Shown here: positions 23,885 through 33,284 of the stretch, piece by piece | Numbering within the stretch: position 1 is the stretch's first letter | Layout: each line of letters starts with the position of its first letter | Origin: Ectopseudomonas alcaliphila | GTDB taxonomy: Bacteria; Pseudomonadota; Gammaproteobacteria; Pseudomonadales; Pseudomonadaceae | Direction: 5' to 3' | NCBI RefSeq assembly: GCF_900101755.1 | Contig: NZ_FNAE01000002.1 | Location: forward strand, 214,480 to 278,479 | DNA: 64,000 nucleotides | Made by a program: the position numbers and the translations under genes | Notes under the pieces: model-generated | What the model was told of the DNA's origin: nothing | Database searches by the model: none | What the model saw: the letters and a program-made list of their open reading frames with translations, nothing else

Positions 23885-24786
23885 TCACCTATCTCCTCGT
23901 AAAGTCCAATGGCGTAGGTCTGCACCATGTTGCTGCCGAGCAGGCCGATGCCGACGCTCAGTGCATCTCTGATGTTGATCGCCAGCGATGAAGAGATTTC
24001 ACTGGTGGTGAACCGCTTTGGAAGCTCGCCGCTGCGTTGCAGGGCCTTGCGCAATGCTGGTGTCAGCGCCGGATTGCGGTTTTCCAGGATTTCGCTGGTC
24101 AAGCGCCTACGCTCCTGACGGCTCAGCCCTCTGAGGCTCTGATGCCAGCTACGCCCGGTCATGGCCCGGCGCATGTTCATCACGCGCACGATGGTTGCCC
24201 CTGTTGCGCCAACGCCGGCCAGGGAAACGACATCCAGGGCTCTGGACATGTTCTGGTACCACTCTTCGCTGTCCAGTTCGTCGTTGCGTGTGGGGTCGTT
24301 GATTTCGTTGATGACGCGCATGGTACCGATACCGCACTGCGCGGTTCCTGCCGCTGCTGCGCTTACGCCGATAGCCGTGATCACCAGACTCGCCCCACCG
24401 GTGAACGGCACGATGGCCGTGCCGCCGATGATCGCGATCCAGCCCAGCACCGCGCCGGCACAGGCCAGGCTGGTGTTGACGCTCTCGGCCACCAGCCGCG
24501 ATTCGCGCGGGTTGGACTGCACCTGTTGGACGAATTGCTGCGGCGAGACATTGCGCTGGGCTTCACGAATGATGATGCGCTTGGGCCTGATACTGCAGAT
24601 CGGGGTGAACTCGCGCAGGGTCACCACGTTGAAATTGGCATCGATGTACACCACCCCTGCGCCGGAGATAGCAGGGTCGGCATCGATGGCTGTGTAGAGT
24701 TTGCGCAGGTCGATCATGGCTTCGATGCGCTGCCGCGCCATGATCTGTGAAGGGGTGTTTCTCAACCCGATCAGGTAGTCGGACAT
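23881..24786 (-). CDS. candidate T6SS membrane-acting effector
   Basis: 301 residues, starting MSDYLIGLRNTPSQIMARQ after a strong AAGGAGGG site; an upstream in-frame extension to 24864 has no such signal. The N-terminal 110 residues are soluble. A hydrophobic, Gly/Ala-rich pair of segments lies at about 125-175 (TSLACAGAVLGWIAIIGG, then VPFTGGASLVITAIGVSAAA), and a third hydrophobic stretch is near the C-terminus (DALSVGIGLLGSNMVQ). No catalytic motif was recognised. It sits at the end of the T6SS tag operon and is followed by duplicated multi-helix proteins. By analogy with other T6SS toxins of this layout it may insert into membranes. Export has not been shown. Confidence 0.5.
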   Translation of the reverse strand: MSDYLIGLRNTPSQIMARQRIEAMIDLRKLYTAIDADPAISGAGVVYIDANFNVVTLREFTPICSIRPKRIIIREAQRNVSPQQFVQQVQSNPRESRLVAESVNTSLACAGAVLGWIAIIGGTAIVPFTGGASLVITAIGVSAAAAGTAQCGIGTMRVINEINDPTRNDELDSEEWYQNMSRALDVVSLAGVGATGATIVRVMNMRRAMTGRSWHQSLRGLSRQERRRLTSEILENRNPALTPALRKALQRSGELPKRFTTSEISSSLAINIRDALSVGIGLLGSNMVQTYAIGLYEEIGE

Positions 24787-24814
24787 TTGCCCTCCTTGGT
24801 AAAAACTCCGATAA

Positions 24815-24847
24815 CCGCTAGTCCGCCCGGAAAGGGCGGACCAGCGG
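24815..24847 (-). promoter_or_regulatory. hairpin between tagQ and the candidate effector gene
   Basis: CCGCT-A-GTCCGCCC (24815-24828) pairs with GGGCGGAC-C-AGCGG (24834-24847): 13 base pairs with one mismatch and a 5-base loop. On the minus strand a TTTTT run follows only after about 10 more bases, so it is at best a weak terminator or attenuator. It would reduce expression of the effector-immunity genes relative to the tag genes. Confidence 0.45.
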
Positions 24848-24878
24848 AGCGTGCGGTCAGTCAATCATCCGCAAGGAC

Positions 24879-25778
24879 TCAGACGTTCGGGCAGGGAATC
24901 GGTGCCCAGTCGCCCATGTCCGGGTTGCTGCACATGTTGTTGATCTGGTTGGTGCCTGCTACAGCCACCTGCTGGCTCTTGGTCTGCTTGGCTTCGGCCT
25001 GTTGCAGAACGCGTTCGGTACTGACGGCTTCGGTGGGAACCTTGGTCTGCTTGACCGGCTTGTTGGCAGGAGCCTTGGCGACGGTGGTCACTTCGGCGCG
25101 CTCGACGCCGACGTTCTTCAGGTCAGCCTCGTAGGCCTGGGTGTAGTTGCTCAGGTTCTCACCGGCCTTGCCGTTGACGGCGGTGATCAGGTTGTTGGAC
25201 TCGTTCAGGCCGGCAATGATTTCGGCCAGGCGCTTGCGCCCTTCTGCATCGTTGATCGCACCGGATTTACGCTGCTCCAGCAGGTTGGTGAACTCCTTCT
25301 GGTAGCAGCTCTGCGAAGCTTCGGCGTAGGCGATGCTGCGGTCGAAGGTGCTGGCACTGGCATTGATGTCGGTGGAGTAGGAGCCGATGCGCTGACGGTC
25401 GTCGCTGATCTGCTGCTGCTTGGACGTGTAGTAGGCCGCTGCGCCGCCGACCAGGGCCCCACCGGCGGCGCCGATGGCCGCGTTGCGTGTGCGATCTTCC
25501 TTGTCGGCGGTCAACGCGCCGGTGAGGGCGCCGCCGACCGCACCGAGCATGGCGCCGGTAGCTACCGAGCGAGTCATGTTGGAGTCGGTATCACGCAGGT
25601 GCTGAACGGGTTGGTAGCAACTTGGGTAATAGGTGACCTCGGTGGTTTTACCGACACGGTTGACGGCGGAGGTGGAGCAGCCGCTGATCAGTACGGTCAT
25701 CGAGGTAAAACCGATAGCGGCGAGTGTCAGAACGCGGCTACGAGGTTGCGAGGTCAGGTTCGTTTTGGATGGACGCAT
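24879..25778 (-). CDS. tagQ: T6SS regulatory lipoprotein TagQ
   Basis: Outer-membrane lipoprotein of the TagQRST sensing system upstream of PpkA. The product is 299 residues. The signal peptide ends in VLISGC with lipidated Cys34, and two glycine-zipper-like segments follow (AMLGAVGGALTGALTA and AAIGAAGGALVGGAAAYY). The frame is open back to a GTG at 25835 that overlaps the tagR stop. The ATG at 25778 is preferred because it gives a normal-length signal peptide. It is the last tag gene of the leftward operon. Confidence 0.85.
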   Translation of the reverse strand: MRPSKTNLTSQPRSRVLTLAAIGFTSMTVLISGCSTSAVNRVGKTTEVTYYPSCYQPVQHLRDTDSNMTRSVATGAMLGAVGGALTGALTADKEDRTRNAAIGAAGGALVGGAAAYYTSKQQQISDDRQRIGSYSTDINASASTFDRSIAYAEASQSCYQKEFTNLLEQRKSGAINDAEGRKRLAEIIAGLNESNNLITAVNGKAGENLSNYTQAYEADLKNVGVERAEVTTVAKAPANKPVKQTKVPTEAVSTERVLQQAEAKQTKSQQVAVAGTNQINNMCSNPDMGDWAPIPCPNV

Positions 25779-25831
25779 AGCTAGGCTCTCTCTGCTGGTG
25801 GTGGATTGATGTTCGTGAATGGCTGGCGTGC

Positions 25832-27634
25832 TCACGGCTGCGCCACCGCTTGCGTTTCCAGCAACTGTTTGAGGATTTCCGCTGGATCGGCGCGTTGTTG
25901 AGTGCGGTACAGCGCGACGTGATTGACGAACAAGGTGGCGCGGTTGACCAGGCTGTTGCCGATCACCGGCTTGCGCGCGAGCTCTTCCTTGATGCGCTGG
26001 AACTGCGCCTGGATCACCGCGTTGGTGTAACGGGTGCCGCTGGCCATGTTGTCGATGTAGATGGCCACAGCGCCGTTGAGCGCCTTGGTGCCGTTCTCGA
26101 TGGCGCCAGCGAATATCTGCGCCGAAGCAGCATCATTGTTCTGCTGCGCCTGGCGTTGGCTCTGACGCAGGTTGGTCAGGCGGATGTTGTAGTTGTTGAT
26201 GGTCTCCGCCACCAGGGCGGCAGACTGGATCAGGTTGCCAGCGGCCTCCTCGCGCTGGCGGGCGATCAGCGAGACGTTGCGCTTGAGCTCTTCGTTGACC
26301 AGCCCGAGCTCGGCCTGCAGGCGCGGATCGGTGGCGCTGGCGATGATGCTGTCCAGGCGTTGGGTCGGGTCATCGGCAGCGTCGATATCATCGGTCAGCC
26401 CGGCCAGGCGCCCCTGTTTCTGCCATTGGGCGAACAGCTCGTCGTAGCGCGAGCGCGGGGCGGACAAGGCGCCGATTGCCACACGAAAGCCGGTGGTCTC
26501 GTTACGCTGCTCGCTGCCATCCGCACCGAACAGCGGGTACTCGCGGCGCATGCCGGTAAACAGCGTGCCCTCGCCCTCCAGGTAGTTGCCACCCTTGACC
26601 ACGAAGCCGCCATAGGTGCCCTGGCGGCGCCCGGCACTGACCAGCTGGAAGGACTCCTGAACCATCTCGGCAGCGTTGCCGATCACGTCGAACAGCCCCA
26701 GCGGGTTGGCCTGCTTGGTGCCGATCGGCATCAGGCGAGGCGCCTGACCAGTACCGCCGGCCACCTGGTTGAACACGGCCCAGTTAGCCAACGGGCCGTC
26801 ATCGTCACTGCCCTCGATCGGGCGTGGGAACAGCCGCGCTTCCAGCTCCTGACGACTGACTTGCGAGCCGCCCCGGGCGGCGAACTCCCATTCCACTTCG
26901 GTGGGCAGACGGACGAACGCGGCGCCGCCCTCTTCCCCTTTGCTGCCTCTGCCGCTCACGGGGAGCAGATCACGGTGATTGGCCAGCAGCCAGGCGCTGT
27001 AGACCGCAGCAAAACGCTCGGCCTCGAAACGCGACAGCTTGACCTGCGGCAGCCGCCCTGCCGCGCTGGTGACCGGCGCACAGTCCGGCGCCGTTTCACC
27101 GCTGGCCAGTGCCTGAGCCTGGGTCATGACCTGAGCGTACTGACGGGCAGTGACCTCGTACTTGCCGATGAAATACATCATCGGTTTCAGCGGGCTGCCG
27201 GCGTCGATCTTGGGCAGGCGTTCGGCGATCTGCTTCTGCCACTGCGGCGCCAGGTCCTGCAGGCTGAACTGGCCATTGATGAAGTCGCGGCGATAGCCGG
27301 AGATGAAGGATTGCTTGTAGCCGGCCTCCCCTTCGCTGAACGGATAACCCAGGCTGACCTCGCGGTCATCCAGGCTGCCCTCGGTGAGGACATAGACATG
27401 GCGGAAGAGCATTTCGCCGCCACAGGGCAGCGGCAGGCTGACGTCGCCCGGCAAGGGTTTGGGGTTGTCCAGTCTGGCCAATTGTTCTGCATCGAGTTCG
27501 CGTGGCGCCTCGGCCTCGGACTGCGCAGGTGTGGCGGGAGTGCTGGCCGCTGGTGGCTCATCGGCTGGTGAGCAGGCCGCCAGCGCGAGCGTGGCGAGTA
27601 TCAGGGCAGAGGGAGCGAAACGACTGTCAGACAT
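25832..27634 (-). CDS. tagR: T6SS regulatory protein TagR (formylglycine-enzyme-like domain)
   Basis: Periplasmic partner of TagQ that promotes PpkA activation. The product is 600 residues from the ATG at 27634 (MSDSRFAPSALILATLALAA), with a lipobox LAAC at Cys21. The first half carries the FGE-sulfatase (SUMF1-like) fold, with VRLPTEVEWEFAARGG and a GLFDVIGNAAEMVQ motif typical of that fold. The second half is helical. The longer open frame to 27835 lies inside tagS. The start overlaps the tagS 3' end by 8 bases. Confidence 0.88.
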   Translation of the reverse strand: MSDSRFAPSALILATLALAACSPADEPPAASTPATPAQSEAEAPRELDAEQLARLDNPKPLPGDVSLPLPCGGEMLFRHVYVLTEGSLDDREVSLGYPFSEGEAGYKQSFISGYRRDFINGQFSLQDLAPQWQKQIAERLPKIDAGSPLKPMMYFIGKYEVTARQYAQVMTQAQALASGETAPDCAPVTSAAGRLPQVKLSRFEAERFAAVYSAWLLANHRDLLPVSGRGSKGEEGGAAFVRLPTEVEWEFAARGGSQVSRQELEARLFPRPIEGSDDDGPLANWAVFNQVAGGTGQAPRLMPIGTKQANPLGLFDVIGNAAEMVQESFQLVSAGRRQGTYGGFVVKGGNYLEGEGTLFTGMRREYPLFGADGSEQRNETTGFRVAIGALSAPRSRYDELFAQWQKQGRLAGLTDDIDAADDPTQRLDSIIASATDPRLQAELGLVNEELKRNVSLIARQREEAAGNLIQSAALVAETINNYNIRLTNLRQSQRQAQQNNDAASAQIFAGAIENGTKALNGAVAIYIDNMASGTRYTNAVIQAQFQRIKEELARKPVIGNSLVNRATLFVNHVALYRTQQRADPAEILKQLLETQAVAQP

Positions 27635-28826
27635 CACGAATTCCTTGAGAGGCGTCGATCCGGGCCACGCGCCGGCCGCCCAGCGCAGCGGCAAGGGCGC
27701 TGGCCAGCAGAACGGCAGCAAGGGCCACCAGGTAGTGCTCGGGCAGCAGACGACTGGCGTGATCGCCCGGCGCCTGCACGAAAAGGTGGTTGATCCCGCC
27801 CTCTGCCAGTCGGTACAGCAGGGCTGACAGAACACTGGCGAACAGGCCGCTGTACAGCGCCTGGATGATCAGAAACAGCAGCAACGCGCCGCTGCCGAAG
27901 CCCAGCAGGCGTAGCACCGCCAGCTCACGTTGCTTGCGCTCGACGGCGGCCAGGGCGCCAGCACTGGTGGCCGCCACGGCGCCGCCCAGAGCCAGGGTGG
28001 TGATCAGCCAGAACAACAGATCGAGGTTGCGGCTCAGTGCCTGCACCTGGGCGATCTGCGCTGCCTGCGTAACGACCTGCACCTGCTGCGCGGCCAGGTA
28101 CTGGCGCAGCGGCTCGACGTCATCCAGCGCGCGCGCGTACAGACGAAACCCCGGATAGACGCGCGGCGCCTGTGTCACCGTCGCGCCCGGCCAGCCCAGT
28201 GCAGCCACCGCCAGGCCGTCGCGGTAATCCTCGACGGCCTCCAGCAGCGCCGCCTGTGCGAACAGCGCGTCGCGCTCGAAGGCCGCCAGCGGCAGTACTG
28301 CCAGCACCTGCAGGGTGGTCTGCTGCCACTGCAGCACACTGCCATGCTGGCGGCCGAAGCGTGCCTGCAACGGGCTACCTGGGGTGATCCCCAGCTTCTC
28401 GGCAGCGCTATGGCTGAGCACCACCTGCTGCAGCGTCTGCGGCATCGGCAGGCCCTGTAACAAGGGATCGCCGACCGCCGTCGGCAGCATCTCGACATTC
28501 ACCCGGGGCTCGCCTGGCGCCACCTGCAACTCGCTGGTGGCGGCGATCTGTCGGGTACGGGGGATGGCGAAGGCGACATCTTCGCGTTGGCCAAGAGCTT
28601 CGATGAAGTCTGCCTGCAGGCGCGTGCCGCCCAGCGGGATGATCTCGCGTACCGCAGGATCGCGTTGCAGGCGTTCGGTGAGGCTGCCGACCAGGCCATG
28701 CTTGAGGCCGAACAGCACCAGCAGCGGTGCGATCACCGCCACCAGGGCCAGCACGCTGCACGCCGACAGACGCGCCTCGCGACGGTAGTCCTGCCAGGCC
28801 AGGCCGGCGATCAGCCGCGGGCGCAT
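27627..28826 (-). CDS. tagS: T6SS-associated ABC transporter permease TagS
   Basis: 399-residue inner-membrane permease of the MacB/FtsX type: one N-terminal helix, a large periplasmic domain (about 45-255), then three C-terminal helices ending near ALAAALGGRRVARIDASQGI. Together with TagT it forms an ABC complex acting with TagQ and TagR upstream of PpkA. It overlaps tagT by one base. Confidence 0.87.
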   Translation of the reverse strand: MRPRLIAGLAWQDYRREARLSACSVLALVAVIAPLLVLFGLKHGLVGSLTERLQRDPAVREIIPLGGTRLQADFIEALGQREDVAFAIPRTRQIAATSELQVAPGEPRVNVEMLPTAVGDPLLQGLPMPQTLQQVVLSHSAAEKLGITPGSPLQARFGRQHGSVLQWQQTTLQVLAVLPLAAFERDALFAQAALLEAVEDYRDGLAVAALGWPGATVTQAPRVYPGFRLYARALDDVEPLRQYLAAQQVQVVTQAAQIAQVQALSRNLDLLFWLITTLALGGAVAATSAGALAAVERKQRELAVLRLLGFGSGALLLFLIIQALYSGLFASVLSALLYRLAEGGINHLFVQAPGDHASRLLPEHYLVALAAVLLASALAAALGGRRVARIDASQGIRDV

Positions 28827-29545
28827 CAGGCGGCCTGCTCCAGATGGGCGCTGACACCGCCGTCGGCGTCACGCCGGCAGCTCATGCGCAGAATGGTCAG
28901 GCCGGCGCGTTGTGCCAGCGCCTCGTCGTGAGTCGCCACCACGCAGGTCGCACCGGTCGCCTCGGCCTGAGCGAGCAGCAGCTGCATGACCCGCTCGGCA
29001 TTGAGCGGGTCCAGCGCCGCAGTGGGTTCGTCGGCCAGCAGCAACTGCGGCCCGTGAGCCAGGGCACGGGCACAGCTGACGCGCTGGCGCTGACCGATCG
29101 ACAACTGCGCGGGGTATTTATCCAGCTGCTCCTGCACATCCAGCGCCTGTGCCAGACGCAGTACCTGACCGCCGTCTGCCATGCCGAGCAATTGCCGGGG
29201 CAGCGCGATATTGCCGCGCACGTCGAGGAAGCCGAGCAGCCCGCCCGCCTGCAGCACGTAACCCAGATATTGGCTGCGCAGCTGGGCCAGCTGGTTCTGC
29301 CGACCCTGTCGCCACAATCCGGCGATATCGCTGACAGTACCGGTCAGCTCCAGGTCGAAGGTCTCGGCCGCGTCCGGTGCCAGCACCAGGGCCAACAGAT
29401 CGAGCAAGGTGCTCTTGCCGCAGCCGCTGGGGCCCACCAGTGCCACCTGCGCGCCGGCCTCCAGCTGCAACTGCTCGATGGCCAGGCTGTAGCGCTGTGC
29501 GCCCTGGCCGCGTTGCTTGAGGACCTGCTGCAGGCGAATCATCAT
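28826..29545 (-). CDS. tagT: T6SS-associated ABC transporter ATPase TagT
   Basis: 239-residue ATP-binding subunit. Walker A GPSGCGKST is at residues 38-46, the ABC signature is LSIGQRQRV, and Walker B is LLLADEPTAALD. Its ATG overlaps the ppkA stop by four bases. It partners TagS. Confidence 0.9.
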   Translation of the reverse strand: MMIRLQQVLKQRGQGAQRYSLAIEQLQLEAGAQVALVGPSGCGKSTLLDLLALVLAPDAAETFDLELTGTVSDIAGLWRQGRQNQLAQLRSQYLGYVLQAGGLLGFLDVRGNIALPRQLLGMADGGQVLRLAQALDVQEQLDKYPAQLSIGQRQRVSCARALAHGPQLLLADEPTAALDPLNAERVMQLLLAQAEATGATCVVATHDEALAQRAGLTILRMSCRRDADGGVSAHLEQAA

Positions 29546-32500
29546 GGCAGCGTCGACAGCGGTACACGGTACAGGGCGTCGCCCGGCTCGGCATTGCCGA
29601 AGCGCACCCAGTTGGCCATGTCGTTGTGGAAGGTTTCGTAGAGACGAATCTTCGACTCCAGCTCGTCGATGAAGTCCTCCTGCTCGGCCACCGACAGCGA
29701 CAGCCAGAGGTCCTGGCTCATGCTCAGCGCCTTGCTGCGATACGGCAGACCGTCGAGGTACTCGCCGAGCACGCCGCTTTGCGCCAGGTTGGCGCCCTGG
29801 CGCAGCGCCGCTGGGTCACGACTCATGTAGGCACTGGCGCTGGCGATCTCGCTGAAGAAGTCGGCGGGTGAGGTCTTGGTCTTGCGCGCGGCGTCGACGA
29901 TCAGCTTGAGCGACTGCTGCAGGTCGTTGAGCTGCAGCTTGGTCAGCATCACGCAGACCTGCAGCGTCGGCAGGTTCGGGTTGCTCAGGTCGCGATCTGC
30001 GGTCCAGGCGCTGACCAGTTGCGGCGCCTGACTGGCGCTGCGGCGGCCGAGGAAATCCATGTGCATGGCATAGCCGATGGCCTGCGACTTGGTCGCCAGG
30101 GTGGTGCCACCGGACAGCTGTGGGGGCACTGGCGCCTGCTGCGCGCGAACCTGCTGCGCCAGTTCGGCGAAGGTCGAGCCGATCTCGCGCACGCGCTCGC
30201 CAAAGGCCTGGACATCGCCGCCCGGCACCGAGACATAGAGGTCGCCGATCTGCGGGTTGCTGTCGGCCGTCAGCACCCGATACTGCTGCTCGGCCGAGGC
30301 ATGGTTGGCCTTGCCGGCCGGGGTGCGCAGGTGCAGGGCGAAGATCTTGATCTGCTTGCTCAGTGCCGCCTGACGCACCTCGGCCTCGTTCATCAAGGTG
30401 CTGCTGAAGGGGTCGTTCTTGCGCAGTGCGCCGGCATCGCTGACCAGCAGGATCAGGCGGCCGCCATAGCTCGACCAGTCCATGCCTTCGACGGCCTGCA
30501 TGACACCGGCGAAGGCATCTTCATTGAAGGAATGGCTGGATACCGTGGTCGCCTGCACTTGTTCGGCGGCGCGCAGGAAACGTTGCGGATCGCTGCCTTC
30601 CTCCAGGCTGACCAGGGTCTTGCTCAGGTACTGCAGGCCCGGTGTGCGCGCCGTGCTGTTGCGATAGCCGACCAGGCCGAAGCTGACGTTATCCAGCTCA
30701 CCGCGCGCCTGCAGCTGGCTCTGCAGCTCGCTGACCACCTGGCGCACGCGGTCGATATAGGGCTGCATCGAAACCGAGGTGTCGACCACCAGGACGATGC
30801 CGGTACGAAAGCCCGTGTCGCTGGCAGCGGTCGGCTGCTCGGCAGAAGACTGGGCGGCGCTGCCGGGGTCGATCGAGGCGATATTCAGCAGTTGCACCGG
30901 CTGGCCCTCGGCATCGAAGGCTTCGCGGAAGTCGAAGATCGGCATCAGGTAGAACTGGTCCTGCGGAACAGCACTGCTCGTTGGCTCCAGTGCCACCACC
31001 TGCGGCACCTGCTCGGGATCGTTCTGCGCCTTGAGCAGCAGCTCTCGCGCCTGACTGGTGCGGTCGATCAGCCGTTCGACGTCCGAGGCCTGCTGCATGA
31101 ACAGCACCGGCGCCCGCCCGGAGCGCTCGGTGAACTTGAGTACCAGGCTCTGTTTCCAGTCGGCGGCCTGCTCGGCGGCGATCCAGCCTTGCACCCGGCC
31201 ATCGCTGGCTGCACCGACCTGCAACCAGGATTGGCCGTCCTGGCTGCGCCGGGCATACACGTAGAGCACCGAGAAGGCCGGCAATGCTTCGCCAGTGGCA
31301 GCCCCCGGAGCGCTCAACAGCTGCGCCCCAGGTTTGGCCAGGATGCGCTGATAGAGCGTTGTCTTGCCCGGCATCAGCAGTGGATGCTCGCCGGCCTCGC
31401 CCGTGTAGGCTGCCAGTGGCGCGACAGCTGCGCCCTGCCCGTCGCTGTGCGGCGAGCTATCCGCAGCCACCACGGTGGATGGCTGACCGAGCCACCAGTA
31501 GGCGCCGCCACCCAGGCCCAGCGCGGCGGCCACGGCAACTGCCAGCAGCGCCATGCGTGGGCCCTTGCTGCCAGTGGACGGTCGTGGCGCTGCGCTGCTG
31601 GCAGTGGCGGTCGGTGCGGGTGCCACGGTCGGCGCCGGGGCCGGTGCGCTGCGCGGAATCTCGATGGATACCGGCTGCAGCTCCCCCAGTTCGCTCGCCG
31701 AGGGTGCGCCCAGCGTGGCCTGTTGGGTGAACGCCGGACGGATCACGGTCGCATCCGAGTCCGGTGCCGGCTGGGCATCGAGCGCGGCCAGCAGTTCCCC
31801 GGCATCGTTGAAACGCTCATCCGGGTTCTTCGCCAGCAGGCGTTGCAGCAGGGTCTGATAACGGCTGTGCTGCAGCGGCAGCTCCGGCAACGGCTGAGTC
31901 AGGTGCGCCAGTGCCGTGGACAGCGCGTCGGTGCCCATATACGGCAGCTCGCCGACCAGTATTTCGTAGAGCACCACGCCGAGGGCATAGAGGTCGGCGC
32001 GACCGTCGATATCCAGACCGCGTGCCTGCTCGGGGCTCATGTAGTTGGGCGTGCCAACGGCAAAGCCGACCTGGGTGAACTGGGTACTGTCATCGAGTGA
32101 CTTGGCGATGCCGAAGTCCGACAGCACCGCCGTGCCGTCGGCGCGAAAGAGGATGTTGGCTGGCTTCACGTCGCGGTGGATCAGCCCCTGGCTGTGGGCA
32201 TAACCCAGCGCCGAGGCGATCTGGCGGATGTACTGCAGGCCCTGCTCGGGGCTCAGGCCGGCGGCGATACGCTCACTCAGGGTACCGTTGGGCAGGTACT
32301 CCATGGCCATGTAGTAATGCTGGCCGGCATTGCCGATGTCGTGCACGGTGACGATATGCGGATGCGCCAGGCGCGCCAGGGTCTTGCCCTCACGCAGGAA
32401 GCGCTCGCAGAACGAGGCGTCGGCCGCCAGCGCCGGGGCCATGATCTTCAAGGCCACCTTGCGCTCGAGGGAACGTTGCAGCGCCAGGTAGACGGTGGCC

Positions 32501-32556
32501 ATGGCGCCTTCGCCAATCATCCTGTCGATGTCGAAACCGGGAATGTTCAGGTCCAT
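29542..32556 (-). CDS. ppkA: T6SS Ser/Thr protein kinase PpkA
   Basis: Membrane kinase that triggers H1-type T6SS assembly by phosphorylating Fha. The product is 1004 residues. The N-terminal Hanks kinase domain has GEGAMATV from residue 15, Lys37 in VALKI, HRDVKPAN from 127 and DFG at 147-149. One membrane helix follows a Pro/Ala-rich linker (LLAVAVAAALGLGGGAYWW). The periplasmic part includes a von Willebrand A domain with the metal motif DTSVS. The ATG at 32556 was chosen because the upstream frame lies inside pppA. It overlaps pppA by 10 bases. Confidence 0.93.
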   Translation of the reverse strand: MDLNIPGFDIDRMIGEGAMATVYLALQRSLERKVALKIMAPALAADASFCERFLREGKTLARLAHPHIVTVHDIGNAGQHYYMAMEYLPNGTLSERIAAGLSPEQGLQYIRQIASALGYAHSQGLIHRDVKPANILFRADGTAVLSDFGIAKSLDDSTQFTQVGFAVGTPNYMSPEQARGLDIDGRADLYALGVVLYEILVGELPYMGTDALSTALAHLTQPLPELPLQHSRYQTLLQRLLAKNPDERFNDAGELLAALDAQPAPDSDATVIRPAFTQQATLGAPSASELGELQPVSIEIPRSAPAPAPTVAPAPTATASSAAPRPSTGSKGPRMALLAVAVAAALGLGGGAYWWLGQPSTVVAADSSPHSDGQGAAVAPLAAYTGEAGEHPLLMPGKTTLYQRILAKPGAQLLSAPGAATGEALPAFSVLYVYARRSQDGQSWLQVGAASDGRVQGWIAAEQAADWKQSLVLKFTERSGRAPVLFMQQASDVERLIDRTSQARELLLKAQNDPEQVPQVVALEPTSSAVPQDQFYLMPIFDFREAFDAEGQPVQLLNIASIDPGSAAQSSAEQPTAASDTGFRTGIVLVVDTSVSMQPYIDRVRQVVSELQSQLQARGELDNVSFGLVGYRNSTARTPGLQYLSKTLVSLEEGSDPQRFLRAAEQVQATTVSSHSFNEDAFAGVMQAVEGMDWSSYGGRLILLVSDAGALRKNDPFSSTLMNEAEVRQAALSKQIKIFALHLRTPAGKANHASAEQQYRVLTADSNPQIGDLYVSVPGGDVQAFGERVREIGSTFAELAQQVRAQQAPVPPQLSGGTTLATKSQAIGYAMHMDFLGRRSASQAPQLVSAWTADRDLSNPNLPTLQVCVMLTKLQLNDLQQSLKLIVDAARKTKTSPADFFSEIASASAYMSRDPAALRQGANLAQSGVLGEYLDGLPYRSKALSMSQDLWLSLSVAEQEDFIDELESKIRLYETFHNDMANWVRFGNAEPGDALYRVPLSTLP

Positions 32557-33284
32557 GAGACGGGCTCGCTCGCCTTGATGACGATGGCGGTGATGTTGTC
32601 GGGTGCGCCACGTGTCAGGCCCAGGTGGACCAGGCTGCGCACCACCTGATAGGGGTCGCTGTGCGTCAGCACATCGCGGATCTCGTGGTCTTCGGCAGTA
32701 CGGGTAAGGCCGTCGCTGCACAGCAGCCAGGTGTCGCCGGGCTGGATGTCGAAGACGCTGCAGGCGAGCTCCAGTTGGTCCTGCACGCCCACCGCGCGGG
32801 TGACGATGTTGGCGCGCGGGTGCAGGCGCGCCTCGGCTTCGCTGAGCAGGCCGCTGTCCTGCAGGTCCTGCACATAGCTGTGGTCACGGGAAACCGCCTG
32901 CAGTTCGCCCGCCCTCAACCGGTACAGGCGGCTGTCACCGGCCCACAGGCACAAACCCTGGTCGCCACGGGTCACCATCAGCACCACGGTGCTACCCATC
33001 ATGGTCACGCCGCGCAGGTGGGTTTGCTCGCGCACGGCGGTGTTGACCTGGCTCAGGGTGAGCCGCAGAACATGCTCGTAGTCACTCAGGGTGTCGCTCG
33101 CCTTGATGTTGCGCAGGCTGTCGACGATCAGGCTGCTGACGTAATCGCCGGCCGCGTGCCCGCCCATGCCGTCGGCTACGACCCAGAGGCCCGCCTCGGG
33201 ACGCTCCAGGTAGGCGTCTTCGTTGATCTGGCGAACCAGGCCGACATGACTGTAGGCCGCCGACTGGTAATGCAGTGCAGTCAT
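32547..33284 (-). CDS. pppA: T6SS Ser/Thr phosphatase PppA (PP2C type)
   Basis: 245-residue cytoplasmic metal-dependent phosphatase that reverses PpkA phosphorylation and turns the system off. Family motifs are QINEDAYLE, VVADGMGGHAAGD (aspartate at 38) and LLCSDGLTR near the end. The ATG at 33284 overlaps the tagF stop (ATGA). The frame continues upstream to 33608 inside tagF without family similarity. Confidence 0.93.
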   Translation of the reverse strand: MTALHYQSAAYSHVGLVRQINEDAYLERPEAGLWVVADGMGGHAAGDYVSSLIVDSLRNIKASDTLSDYEHVLRLTLSQVNTAVREQTHLRGVTMMGSTVVLMVTRGDQGLCLWAGDSRLYRLRAGELQAVSRDHSYVQDLQDSGLLSEAEARLHPRANIVTRAVGVQDQLELACSVFDIQPGDTWLLCSDGLTRTAEDHEIRDVLTHSDPYQVVRSLVHLGLTRGAPDNITAIVIKASEPVSWT

